This document shows positions 18,840 to 28,627 of a stretch of 64,000 nt of DNA, in pieces (the stretch's first letter is position 1; every line of letters starts with the position of its first letter). The DNA is from Commensalibacter melissae (lineage in GTDB: Bacteria; Pseudomonadota; Alphaproteobacteria; Acetobacterales; Acetobacteraceae). The notes beneath the pieces were generated by a model that saw nothing but the letters and a program-made list of their open reading frames with translations, was not told the origin of the DNA and did no database searches. The stretch spans positions 62,001 through 126,000 of the forward strand of contig NZ_CP033087.1 of the NCBI RefSeq assembly GCF_003691365.1. The letters run 5' to 3'. The position numbers were made by a program, and so were the translations under genes.

Positions 18840-21047
18840 TTAAAAGCTGGCAGTCAGGGCGATATTAAAAGAACGACCCAGACCAGGCAGGGCACGCAAT
18901 TCGTTAGTTGTGATTAAATCTCCTAAGGACATTCCTCCCAAAGGAAGATAATATTTTTTGTTGGCAATATTTTCTATGCTTGCATCCAGGCGAAGCATAC
19001 GCCATGTATAACTCCCCCCGATATTGAACAAAACATAGCCAGGTGTTTTCGGTTCACGACGCATAGGGTCAATTTGACTTTTTGTATTGACGAAATTTGC
19101 CTCGATCCTGCCAGTCCATGAACCAAAATATTCATTAAGGCTTATCGTTCCATTTAATGGCATCATGTGATAAAGGCTGTTGTGATTGGTTCGATCTTGA
19201 CCCATAACCCAGTTGATATTTCCTTTCAATATGCCTTGACCATATTTCTTATTGTTCCATAATTTATAGGATTCAGCTGTGTTAATTCCATAGATTTGGG
19301 CGTTATGATTGTCAAACTGCAATTTTGAGACAGTTGTATTTTGACGTGTTTGCATACTCCCAAGGTAATTAACGTTGATGTAATGGTGAATATAGGTATA
19401 GAAGGGTTGAATCTTGATCTCCCATATATCCTGGTGTGGATCGTGAAAGTCAAAGGTTGTGCTGACGGTATTGCCTACTTCCGGTTTGAGGTTGAGATTG
19501 CCGATATAACCATTTCCATCACCAAACCAGCCAATCATGCGCATGGCCATCGGAGATGTGCCCCAAGTATAACGTTCATATAAATTTGGAGAACGGCTTT
19601 TCCGGGCATACCCACCTTCCCAGGTAAAGGATTTATTGACTGTCCATCGTGCCATGGCTGTAACATCAAAATTGGTATCGGTATGGCCACGGTTTGCAGT
19701 ATTGAAATTATGAATGGCTTTCCGTTCCTCGGCATTCATTCCATTGATGCCTTGGTATCCAGATATTCTCCCTGTATTCATCATGACCAGATCATTTCGA
19801 AAACCGAGAAGGGTTGTGACTTTTGGGGTCCATTGGGCTTCCCATTCAGCAAAATTTCCCAATCGATCCCGATGGCCATTATTGATATTGTGATAGGTAT
19901 GAGGTCCCATCATCATGTTTTTTTGTAGGGGGGGCCACCAGTCATTTAAACCTGAATGATCGAAAGAGCTGCCAATCCGTAACGTGTTATGATTATCTAT
20001 GAATACTGTTGCCTTAACATTATATCCAGTTGTACGACCATCAATGTTCATGGGCATTCCTTTCGTGGCGGAATGGCCGCCTTTATTGCTGAGCATATTC
20101 ATGGCATGGGTGACACGTTGCCAATAGCCTCTTGCTTCAATTGTTCCCCAATCGAAGTCACCCTTATATTTTCCATTGACAAAAATGGAGCGATTATTGG
20201 TCATATCCATATATTGATTGGGAAAACCTTCATAGGGTGTGTCAGATTGTCCATAGGTCAAAGAGAATAAATGGTTATCCTTTTTATAACCTAGGGTCAC
20301 ATCATGATTGAATGTTTTATAAGCAGAAGAATATACTTTTCCACCTCCGCTGCCTGCATGATAATTGCGGGATTGAGACCATGACCCGTTATAGCGGAGA
20401 CTTAAATGTTTATTGGCAACAGTAATGTTTCCTGCCGTTCCTACGCCTGAACCATTACTATGATAAAAGCTTGAGGCTTCTCCTTTGATGAGAATTTTTT
20501 TGTTTTTTTCTGCAAAAAGAGGATCTTTTCGTTGGATATCAATTGATCCGGCCAGGCTGTCCCCTCCCATACTTACGGGTGTGATACCGGCCATGATTTT
20601 GGCTGTTGCAACATCATGGGGATTAAGATAGGAAATGGCAGGATTCATATGGTTTGGACAATCCCCATTGATACGCATACCATCAATGAACGTGGCCACC
20701 CGATCATCCGCCATTCCGTTAATTACGGGTAAAGAGGCAATACGACCCGCACCATATTGGCTGATACCCATTTGATTTTTGAAAAGATCCATTGGGTTTG
20801 GACTGTTATTCACAATATCCTTTAATTTATCCTTTTTTAAAAAAATTGAATTGGGTGGATTTGTGGAAAAGTCTGGGATGTCTTCTGATTCAATATGTAT
20901 TTCTGGAACTGGTGCAGTGGTATTGGTTCTTGAAAGAGAGGTTTTATTTTGTGTAATGTTTTTTTGTGCTTTTCCATTATAGGGGTAAAGAGAACACAAT
21001 AATAAAAAAAGGTAAAATTTACATGTACAATGCCATCGATAAGACAT
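18840..21047 (-). CDS. TonB-dependent copper receptor, OprC-like
   Basis: This 735-residue outer-membrane receptor has a signal peptide (about 1-28), a plug domain and a 22-strand-type barrel ending in an aromatic residue (ALTASF). It matches the copper receptor family (OprC/NosA) better than siderophore receptors. The plug contains CPNHM with Cys130 and Met134 (precursor numbering), and an HAM segment supplies His314 and Met316; these correspond to the CxxxM and HxM copper ligands described for Pseudomonas OprC, with nearly the same separation. The chain is also rich in Met and His (KNMMMGPHTYHNIN, YHMMPLNG), and the family's terminal NKKYYLPLGG is present. The upstream neighbour is a DUF2946-like protein, and a TonB gene is divergent. 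Confidence 0.87.
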   Translation of the reverse strand: MSYRWHCTCKFYLFLLLCSLYPYNGKAQKNITQNKTSLSRTNTTAPVPEIHIESEDIPDFSTNPPNSIFLKKDKLKDIVNNSPNPMDLFKNQMGISQYGAGRIASLPVINGMADDRVATFIDGMRINGDCPNHMNPAISYLNPHDVATAKIMAGITPVSMGGDSLAGSIDIQRKDPLFAEKNKKILIKGEASSFYHSNGSGVGTAGNITVANKHLSLRYNGSWSQSRNYHAGSGGGKVYSSAYKTFNHDVTLGYKKDNHLFSLTYGQSDTPYEGFPNQYMDMTNNRSIFVNGKYKGDFDWGTIEARGYWQRVTHAMNMLSNKGGHSATKGMPMNIDGRTTGYNVKATVFIDNHNTLRIGSSFDHSGLNDWWPPLQKNMMMGPHTYHNINNGHRDRLGNFAEWEAQWTPKVTTLLGFRNDLVMMNTGRISGYQGINGMNAEERKAIHNFNTANRGHTDTNFDVTAMARWTVNKSFTWEGGYARKSRSPNLYERYTWGTSPMAMRMIGWFGDGNGYIGNLNLKPEVGNTVSTTFDFHDPHQDIWEIKIQPFYTYIHHYINVNYLGSMQTRQNTTVSKLQFDNHNAQIYGINTAESYKLWNNKKYGQGILKGNINWVMGQDRTNHNSLYHMMPLNGTISLNEYFGSWTGRIEANFVNTKSQIDPMRREPKTPGYVLFNIGGSYTWRMLRLDASIENIANKKYYLPLGGMSLGDLITTNELRALPGLGRSFNIALTASF

Positions 21048-21121
21048 AGATTAACCTGATATAATAATGATAAAGGAATAATTTGGTCATAATATCTGTA
21101 TGACCATTAGAACTATCAGTG

Positions 21122-21571
21122 TTAATAAAGAGGTGGTGCACGGGGTAGTTGCGTATTCAAGGGTAATATCGGGGGAGGTTGAGCCTGATAAACCTTGCGC
21201 TTCAAAAAAAGATGAACAATTGTCAATTGGGGAAAGATAAGTAATAAATTTAACAAGGGGTTTGGAACAGCCAATCCATTACAGAGGGGACAAACAAAGA
21301 TTCCATGATGTTGTTGATTGTGTTGGGAGTGTTGATCCGTTTTCTTGCTTATCTTAGAGTGGGAGAAAGTGGCAGTGTCACACATCGTCATTGACATGTA
21401 TGCATGCTGATTTTGCATCATTGGACAATGCCAAAGCGAGGTAAATGTAAAAGGTAAAAGAATTAAATGACTTATAAACAGAAACAGGACAATAATAACA
21501 GAATATAAAGATACAGGATAAGAATCTTTATTTTTTTTTACCCATATATTTGTTGTAGAGGATAAAATCAT
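21122..21571 (-). CDS. DUF2946-like His/Met/Cys-rich membrane protein
   Basis: This 149-residue protein has one clear membrane segment (about 20-42), then WHCPMMQNQ, a His/Gln/Met-rich loop, a CPLC motif near residue 93, a second hydrophobic stretch and a C-terminal PRAPPLY. CPLC plus a terminal RAPP is characteristic of DUF2946 proteins, whose genes, as I recall, often accompany copper receptors. The frame is open to 21727, but the Met at 21571 is preceded by AAGG and avoids overlap with the divergent tonB gene. It lies 74 bases upstream of the OprC-like receptor on the same strand. A paralogue with the same motifs lies at 40754-41224. A metal-binding or copper-handling role is inferred, not proven. 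Confidence 0.7.
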   Translation of the reverse strand: MILSSTTNIWVKKNKDSYPVSLYSVIIVLFLFISHLILLPFTFTSLWHCPMMQNQHAYMSMTMCDTATFSHSKISKKTDQHSQHNQQHHGIFVCPLCNGLAVPNPLLNLLLIFPQLTIVHLFLKRKVYQAQPPPILPLNTQLPRAPPLY

Positions 21572-21717
21572 TAATGCCTTGGTCAAGTATTGAAGATCAT
21601 CATTATTTATTTGATTAAAATTATGGACAAAGTCAAATTTCTTTTTAGTATTTGAATGTTTTGTTTTATAGATAGAATAGAATAAAGGCTCTTTACCTCT
21701 AATATATTTGAGCAAAT

Positions 21718-22503
21718 ATGGCATCAAGGATTATGAAACAGGAACCTATCTGTCCTTCTCTGAATCAGAAAACGATTTTATCATCATTTCCAAAAAGGAC
21801 GTTGGTTTTTTCCGAACATGTCAATTCAGTAGGGATAGAGTTGGCCTGTACGGTTGCTGTTCTATTTAATATAATTGTTTTCCTACTAATGTTTTTTTGT
21901 TTACATGTAAAGAAAGAAGTTTTCCCACTCTCTTCAATGGTCGTGGTTCAATTTCAAGAAGGGATGAAATCTCTTTCCTCATTGGATGCAATTGCAGAAA
22001 ATAAAACGGATGATCTGAAGGCAGTAACCATCCCCGTGGCCAGAAGTCCTGTCAATGCTTTGCCAGCCATGAACGTATTGCAAAAAATTTCAGTGCCAAC
22101 CACTCAGGACCAATCGAGTAATCGTAACATTTCCAAAAATAAAATGGCTGCTCAATCAGCAATGGGACAGCAGAAAAGGCAAGATAGGGGAATGGAGCAG
22201 AAAGCCAAACCATCAATACCTTTAGTCAGTCACAACTTTCCATTGCAACGCTGCTCATCACCAAAAAGCACTTATCCCTTGGCTGCCCGTAGAAGACATG
22301 AACAGGGTGTTGCAAAGGTTGCATTGCAAATTTTGTCAAATGGACAGGTTGGTCAGGTAAAAATTGTTGAGACAAGTGGTTTTGTTGATTTGGATCGGGC
22401 TGCAATCGAGGCAGTCCAACAAATAAAATGCAGTGCACTGGAAGATAATGATACGCTTGTTCAGACAACAACCACGGTTCATTTTGAGTTAAGACACAAC
22501 TAA
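21718..22503 (+). CDS. tonB: TonB-family energy transducer
   Basis: TonB couples the inner-membrane proton gradient to outer-membrane receptors. This 261-residue protein has a single N-terminal membrane segment near 41-64, a periplasmic Ser/Lys/Gln-rich spacer without the usual Pro-Glu/Pro-Lys repeats, and a C-terminal TonB domain from about 178 (SPKSTYPLAARRRHEQGVAKVALQI, then a VKIVETSGFVDLDRAAIEAV segment). A Met at 21733 preceded by AAGG is a plausible alternative start. No exbB or exbD lies in the window. Being divergent from the receptor locus, it probably serves that receptor. Confidence 0.85.
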   Translation: MASRIMKQEPICPSLNQKTILSSFPKRTLVFSEHVNSVGIELACTVAVLFNIIVFLLMFFCLHVKKEVFPLSSMVVVQFQEGMKSLSSLDAIAENKTDDLKAVTIPVARSPVNALPAMNVLQKISVPTTQDQSSNRNISKNKMAAQSAMGQQKRQDRGMEQKAKPSIPLVSHNFPLQRCSSPKSTYPLAARRRHEQGVAKVALQILSNGQVGQVKIVETSGFVDLDRAAIEAVQQIKCSALEDNDTLVQTTTTVHFELRHN

Positions 22504-22899
22504 AAATATATTAAGTAGTATTCATGTATAATTGAATAATATTTATGATCGGTTCAGCTGATATATATGTTTTTATATTATATAGTTTATTTGGTTATTG
22601 CCATTTTATTTTTAAAATTGAAATAGGTTTAAATTAAAAATACTTTTTCGGGAAGATTATCTGAAGTAAGAATATATCAAGAAAGAAAATTCTATCAATG
22701 CCTGTTTGGGGTTTATGGATTGATTATTTTCAAACTGTTGGAACCAGAAGACTATAATAAATTGTAACCTAAATTGAGTCATGAAATTCAATTTCATAGA
22801 TATAATCTTTACTTTGAAACTGTTTGTTTGGTTTATAAAATCCTTGGTTTTAATATTTAATTGAATAAATTAATTTTTGTATCAGAAGGGTGATTATAG
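22504..22899. other. AT-rich spacer upstream of frmA
   Basis: This 396-base gap between tonB and frmA is extremely AT-rich. The only item standing out is a 19-codon reading frame at 22698-22757, listed separately. No hairpin terminator is obvious after tonB. Confidence 0.55.
22698..22757 (+). CDS. Possible 19-residue peptide upstream of frmA
   Basis: A short frame encodes MPVWGLWIDYFQTVGTRRL. Its Trp- and Arg-containing, low-degeneracy composition is unlike the poly-A/T spacer around it. The ribosome binding site is weak (AAGAAAG). It lies about 140 bases upstream of the formaldehyde dehydrogenase gene, so it might be a leader peptide or a small free peptide. I recognise no family, and it could be chance. 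Confidence 0.3.
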   Translation: MPVWGLWIDYFQTVGTRRL

Positions 22900-24018
<1,119 letters not shown>

Positions 24019-24045
24019 TTTCAGATAGGTTTGACAGGAAATATT

Positions 24046-24882
24046 ATGAAATATGTTGAATTGGAAACTCATCAATCTTTTGGTGGACAGCAAAAACGGT
24101 TTAGACACTGGTCAGTCACACTGGGCTGCGAAATGAGTTATTCAGTTTACTTGCCACCTGATTACAGGAATACAACTTTACCTATATTATACTGGCTTTC
24201 CGGTTTAACTTGTAATGACCAGAATTTTGTGACTAAGGCAGGGGCGCAAAAATATGCTGCAGAATTGGGAATTATACTGGTTGTCCCTGATACAAGTCCC
24301 CGAGGTGATATAATTCCTGACGCGCCTTCTTATGATCTGGGACAGGGAGCGAGTTTTTATGTTAATGCGACACAAGAACCCTGGAAACAAAATTATCAAA
24401 TGTTTGATTATATTTCCATTGAGCTTCCCAAATTGATCAAGCGACAATTTAAATCGAATGGCAAGCAATCTATTGCTGGACATTCAATGGGTGGTCATGG
24501 TGCTTTGATGTTTGCCCTAAAACATCCTGGTCGATTTTGTTCGGTTTCGGCTTTTGCACCAATTGTTAATCCAATGCAGGTGCCGTTTGGGCGTAAGGCA
24601 TTTTGTCATTATCTTGGAGATAGCAAGGAAACTTGGCAAGTCTATGATAGCTGTTTTCTAATGGAGCATTATATTGACCAACCCTTTCCCATATTGATTG
24701 ATCAGGGAACAAAGGATGAATTTTTATTAAAACAGTTACAACCAGAAATTTTGGAAACTGTTGCCCTCAAAAAGAATTGGCCGTTTCAATTGCGATGGCA
24801 GAAAGATTATGATCACAGCTATTTTTTTGTTTCAAGTTTTATCCGTGATCATTTGTTATTTCATTATAGATATTTAAAGTAA
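24046..24882 (+). CDS. fghA: S-formylglutathione hydrolase
   Basis: This esterase hydrolyses S-formylglutathione to formate and glutathione, completing glutathione-dependent formaldehyde detoxification. The start at 24046 is chosen over the upstream TTG at 24031 because AGGAA lies six bases before the ATG. The 278-residue protein has the esterase-D family features LYWLSGLTCNDQNF, the nucleophile elbow AGHSMGGHGAL and the terminal catalytic His in DYDHSYFFVSSFI. It lies 27 bases after frmA, clearly in the same operon. Confidence 0.95.
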   Translation: MKYVELETHQSFGGQQKRFRHWSVTLGCEMSYSVYLPPDYRNTTLPILYWLSGLTCNDQNFVTKAGAQKYAAELGIILVVPDTSPRGDIIPDAPSYDLGQGASFYVNATQEPWKQNYQMFDYISIELPKLIKRQFKSNGKQSIAGHSMGGHGALMFALKHPGRFCSVSAFAPIVNPMQVPFGRKAFCHYLGDSKETWQVYDSCFLMEHYIDQPFPILIDQGTKDEFLLKQLQPEILETVALKKNWPFQLRWQKDYDHSYFFVSSFIRDHLLFHYRYLK

Positions 24883-24959
24883 ATATATGTGAATAATCAT
24901 ATCAAGAATTTATGCAGTTTCACGTTTTTTGAAATGAGGACAGTTTGTATAAACTATAT

Positions 24960-25568
24960 TTAATGGATTATTGATTCAAGGGTCTCCACAATCTGATGCG
25001 TTTCTGTTCCTGTTTGAATGGAGGTTCTATATTTTCCCTCTGGATCCATGAGAATGAACTGATCATAAGGTTCAACAAGGCTTATATCACTATTGATTGG
25101 CGCTTTTTTGATGGAAACATGATAAAGAATTGAAATATCACGAAGCGCCAGTTCACCACCGGTCAGGGCTATAATTTTATCATTATAGGTTTTCATACTT
25201 AACATCAGACGGCTGGGTGTATCATAGTTAGAATCAAAGGATATGAAAATTGGAACAAGTTGAGATGCTTTATTCTCTAAATGGTTAATGATCTCACCCA
25301 TTTTTATAAGATCCTTACGACATTGATTATGCGGGCAACGTGTTGCACCGAAATACATCAACATCCATTTTCCCCTGAATATTCCGTCATTGACGATACT
25401 TCCTGCAGGGCTGATAAGTTGAAAACCCCCTCCGATTATATTGGAATTTTCAGGCGCAACGGCTGTATGATTGGCAGTGAATTTAATCCCGAGGAACATC
25501 ATGCCAATAATGAAAGCGATAAATAGGAATGAAATAATCCAAATAGATTTTTTTTGATTTTGTGGCAT
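24960..25568 (-). CDS. SCO1/SenC-like membrane-anchored thioredoxin-fold protein, atypical
   Basis: SCO proteins deliver copper to cytochrome oxidase or reduce its copper-site cysteines. This 202-residue protein has an N-terminal membrane anchor (about 9-28) and a thioredoxin-fold domain with GKWMLMYFGATRC and IFISFDSNYDTP matching the family. Two key features are altered. The usual CxxxC is CPHNQC (Cys78 and Cys83, four residues between), and the conserved copper-ligand His before the YLVDPDG-type strand is missing (EPYDQFILMDPEGKY). It may be a redox protein rather than a copper chaperone. It sits four bases after polA on the same strand. Confidence 0.75.
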   Translation of the reverse strand: MPQNQKKSIWIISFLFIAFIIGMMFLGIKFTANHTAVAPENSNIIGGGFQLISPAGSIVNDGIFRGKWMLMYFGATRCPHNQCRKDLIKMGEIINHLENKASQLVPIFISFDSNYDTPSRLMLSMKTYNDKIIALTGGELALRDISILYHVSIKKAPINSDISLVEPYDQFILMDPEGKYRTSIQTGTETHQIVETLESIIH

Positions 25569-25571
25569 GAT

Positions 25572-28352
25572 TTAATGTGCTTCTGCCCAGTTTTTACCTA
25601 TTCCAGCCTCAACAACAAGGGGAATGGAAAGATTAACAGTGTTTTCCATTGTTTGCTTTACAAGATTAACGAATGTTTCAGCATAATCTGTTCGCACTTC
25701 AAAAAGCAACTCGTCATGAACTTGTAATAACATGCTTACGGGGAGTTTTTTTTCTGTGATGATTTTGTCCATATCCCGCATTGCGCATTTTATAATGTCG
25801 GCGGCGCCCCCCTGAATAGGAGCATTTATGGCTTGGCGTTCGGCATAAGCCTTTTGTGGACCTTTGCTATTTTTAATTCCAGCAATCCAGCATTTTCTGC
25901 CAAAAGGTGTTAGAACAAATCCCTTTTCCTTTGCCTCTTCCTGGGTATTTTGCATATATGCCCTTATTTCAGGGTAACGTTTAAAATAGGTCTCAATATA
26001 TTGTTTGGCATCAGATGATGAAACATTCAATTGTTTGGCTAACCCAAAGGCACTAATTCCATAAATAATACCAAAATTGATTGCTTTGGCCTGTCGACGC
26101 AGCAAAGGTTGCATTTCATTGATTGGAACGTCAAAGACCTCTGAGGCTGTACGGGCATGAATATCCTCATTATGAATAAAGGATTCTTTTAATTGGGGAA
26201 TATTTGCAACATGTGCAAGAAGCCTCAATTCTATTTGTGAATAATCTGCGGAAACAAGAACATGGCTAGGCTTGGCAATAAATGCTTCCCTGATTTTTCC
26301 ACCGTCTTCTGTTCGAATAGGTATATTTTGTAAATTGGGATCATTGGAAGACAAACGTCCCGTAACGGTTCCAACCATATTAAAGCTGGTATGTACACGT
26401 TTTGTTTCCGGGTTTATTTCCTTAACCAAGGCATCCGTATAGGTGGATTTAAGTTTCGCCAATTGTCGCCAAGCCAGCAGTTTTTCAGCAATCTCGTGAC
26501 CCTGATCGCTAAGTTCCTGTAATACCTTGACATCTGTTCCCCATGTACCAGATTTCATACGTTTTCCACCAGGCAACTTCATCTGGTCAAAAAGGATCTC
26601 CCCAAGTTGTTTTGGTGAGGCCAAATTGAATTCTTCACCGGAAACATGATAGATTTCTTTTTCTTTTTCTGACATTTTTTCGGTGAAAGTAGTAGAAAGC
26701 TTTTGAAGAAGGGAAGCGTCAATCATAATTCCATTCTGTTCCATCCTGGTCAGGATTGGAATTAGGGGACGTTCTATTTCTTCATAAAGACCTAGAACAT
26801 GTGCGGTTCTTAATTGAGGTCGCAATATTTCCCATAAACGCAAAGTGACATCTGCATCTTCACCTGCATAGGTTGTTGCCTCTTCAATTGAAACTTGCGC
26901 AAAAGGGATACGTTTACGACCGGTTCCGGTTAATGCATCATAAGATATTGTTTGATGATTCAAATAGCGTTTTGCCAGTTCATCCATTCCATGTCTGTGC
27001 TCTCCTGCCGCTAGGTTGTAAGAAATAATCATTGTGTCATCATAGGGGGCAGGTTGCGGGAACCCGTTATGTTCCAAAACAAGAAAATCATACTTAGCAT
27101 TATGAAAAATCTTGAGGATGGAAGGATCTGTCAGAATGGGGCCAAGATACTGAATGACATTTTTTAATGAAATTTGTTCTGGTTTTAATAATTCTCCATC
27201 TATTTGATGATTGATGGGAATATAACAGGCTTTACCCGGGGCTACAGCTAGGGAAATCCCGATTAGATTTGCCTGTAATGCATTAAGGTTGTCGGTTTCA
27301 GTATCCACGGCACAAAAATGGGTTGTTTGAATTCGGTGAATCCATTCCTGTAATTGCGTGTTATTGAGAATGGTCTCATACTGATGATACGGGGCGGCAA
27401 GAACCGCTTTGTTTGGTTCGGGACCGGTCTGTGTTTCCTGTCTGCGAGATGTATGAGGAATGTCGCCTGTATTATGAGAATTTTTTGTCCAGCGATTTAA
27501 TATGGAGCGGAATCCATGTTTTTGAAGCCATGCGGTAACTTTTTCAGGATCAGCCTTGCAACAATTTAACTGATCAATCGGGGTGGGTAGAGGAATATCA
27601 TCTTTTAGCTGAACAAGTTGATATGAAATTCGTGCATTTTCCTTGTTGGTTTCAAGATTATCGCGCCGTTTGGAGGGTTTCATCATAGGAATGGCAGCAA
27701 GGATATCCTCCAACTGTCCATATTCATGAATTAAAGCGGCTGCCGTTTTGGGACCTATGCCAGGAACTCCAGGGACATTATCTACCGGGTCTCCCATCAA
27801 TGCTTGTAAGGAAATCATATCTGTTGGGGACACACCAAATTTAGCTCGTACCTCTTCAATCTTGATGAATTTTTCCTTGATGGGATCCTGCATTTGAATA
27901 TGTTCGTTGATTAATTGCATCAGATCCTTATCGGAAGAAATAATTGTACATTTGCCCCCATCTGCCACGATTGCTTTTGCGTAACTTGCAATAAGATCAT
28001 CAGCTTCCCATCCTGCCATTTCAATTGTTGGTAATCCCAGAATTTCAGAGGCTTCCCGAACAAGTGAAAACTGGGGAACAAGCTCTTCAGGAGGAGGAGG
28101 TCTATGTGCTTTATAAGCTGGATAAATTTCATTCCTGAAGGTTTTTCTTCCTGCATCAAAAATGACAGCCATATGACTGGCCACACGATCACGGATTAGT
28201 TTTATCATCATGTTAGTAAAACCATAAACCGCGTTGACAGGTGTTCCTGATGGATCAGTCATTAAGGGAATGGCATGAAAAGCACGAAAAATAAACCCGG
28301 ATCCATCAATGAGGATTAAGTGTTTTTGATTTGATGCAGAAGATGAAGTCAT
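25572..28352 (-). CDS. polA: DNA polymerase I
   Basis: This 926-residue replication and repair polymerase removes primers and fills gaps. It has the 5'-3' exonuclease domain (about 1-300, with LIDGSGFIFRAFHA, GWEADDLIASYA and MGDPVDNVPGVPGIGPKTA), an intact-looking 3'-5' proofreading domain (VDTETDNLNA near 347) and the family A polymerase domain (SADYSQIELRLLAH near 703, the RQAKAINFGIIYG O-helix and QVHDELLFEV near the end). All domains look functional. Confidence 0.97.
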   Translation of the reverse strand: MTSSSASNQKHLILIDGSGFIFRAFHAIPLMTDPSGTPVNAVYGFTNMMIKLIRDRVASHMAVIFDAGRKTFRNEIYPAYKAHRPPPPEELVPQFSLVREASEILGLPTIEMAGWEADDLIASYAKAIVADGGKCTIISSDKDLMQLINEHIQMQDPIKEKFIKIEEVRAKFGVSPTDMISLQALMGDPVDNVPGVPGIGPKTAAALIHEYGQLEDILAAIPMMKPSKRRDNLETNKENARISYQLVQLKDDIPLPTPIDQLNCCKADPEKVTAWLQKHGFRSILNRWTKNSHNTGDIPHTSRRQETQTGPEPNKAVLAAPYHQYETILNNTQLQEWIHRIQTTHFCAVDTETDNLNALQANLIGISLAVAPGKACYIPINHQIDGELLKPEQISLKNVIQYLGPILTDPSILKIFHNAKYDFLVLEHNGFPQPAPYDDTMIISYNLAAGEHRHGMDELAKRYLNHQTISYDALTGTGRKRIPFAQVSIEEATTYAGEDADVTLRLWEILRPQLRTAHVLGLYEEIERPLIPILTRMEQNGIMIDASLLQKLSTTFTEKMSEKEKEIYHVSGEEFNLASPKQLGEILFDQMKLPGGKRMKSGTWGTDVKVLQELSDQGHEIAEKLLAWRQLAKLKSTYTDALVKEINPETKRVHTSFNMVGTVTGRLSSNDPNLQNIPIRTEDGGKIREAFIAKPSHVLVSADYSQIELRLLAHVANIPQLKESFIHNEDIHARTASEVFDVPINEMQPLLRRQAKAINFGIIYGISAFGLAKQLNVSSSDAKQYIETYFKRYPEIRAYMQNTQEEAKEKGFVLTPFGRKCWIAGIKNSKGPQKAYAERQAINAPIQGGAADIIKCAMRDMDKIITEKKLPVSMLLQVHDELLFEVRTDYAETFVNLVKQTMENTVNLSIPLVVEAGIGKNWAEAH

Positions 28353-28360
28353 GAAAGATG

Positions 28361-28561
28361 TTAATTTGATTCAGATAGTTTGTAGACAAATGATTTTGAG
28401 CAATAAGGACAGGTTGCCTGTCCGTTTTTTAGTTTTAGAAAAACCCGTGGATGACCGAACAGTGTGTGATTACCCTCACAAGCAACGGTTTGGGAAGAAG
28501 TATAAATGGTTTCAATAGGTTTTGCCGGTAAGGTTGTTGTAGAATCTTTTTCTAAATTCAT
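28361..28561 (-). CDS. Small zinc-finger protein (zf-CHCC family)
   Basis: This 66-residue protein has the CHCC zinc ligands of the NDUFS6-like family: Cys28, His37, Cys51 and Cys54 in ACEGNHTLFGHP and ATCPYC. Bacterial members are small cytoplasmic proteins of unclear role. The start at 28561 (MNLEKDS) is chosen because AAGGG lies seven bases upstream; the frame continues to 28597 without a ribosome binding site. It precedes polA by eight bases on the same strand. Confidence 0.85.
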   Translation of the reverse strand: MNLEKDSTTTLPAKPIETIYTSSQTVACEGNHTLFGHPRVFLKLKNGQATCPYCSKSFVYKLSESN

Positions 28562-28627
28562 GAATATACCCTTGTTAAGTGGTTCAGAACTTGTCATTTA
28601 TAAAAATAAAATTTATCTTGGACAAAT

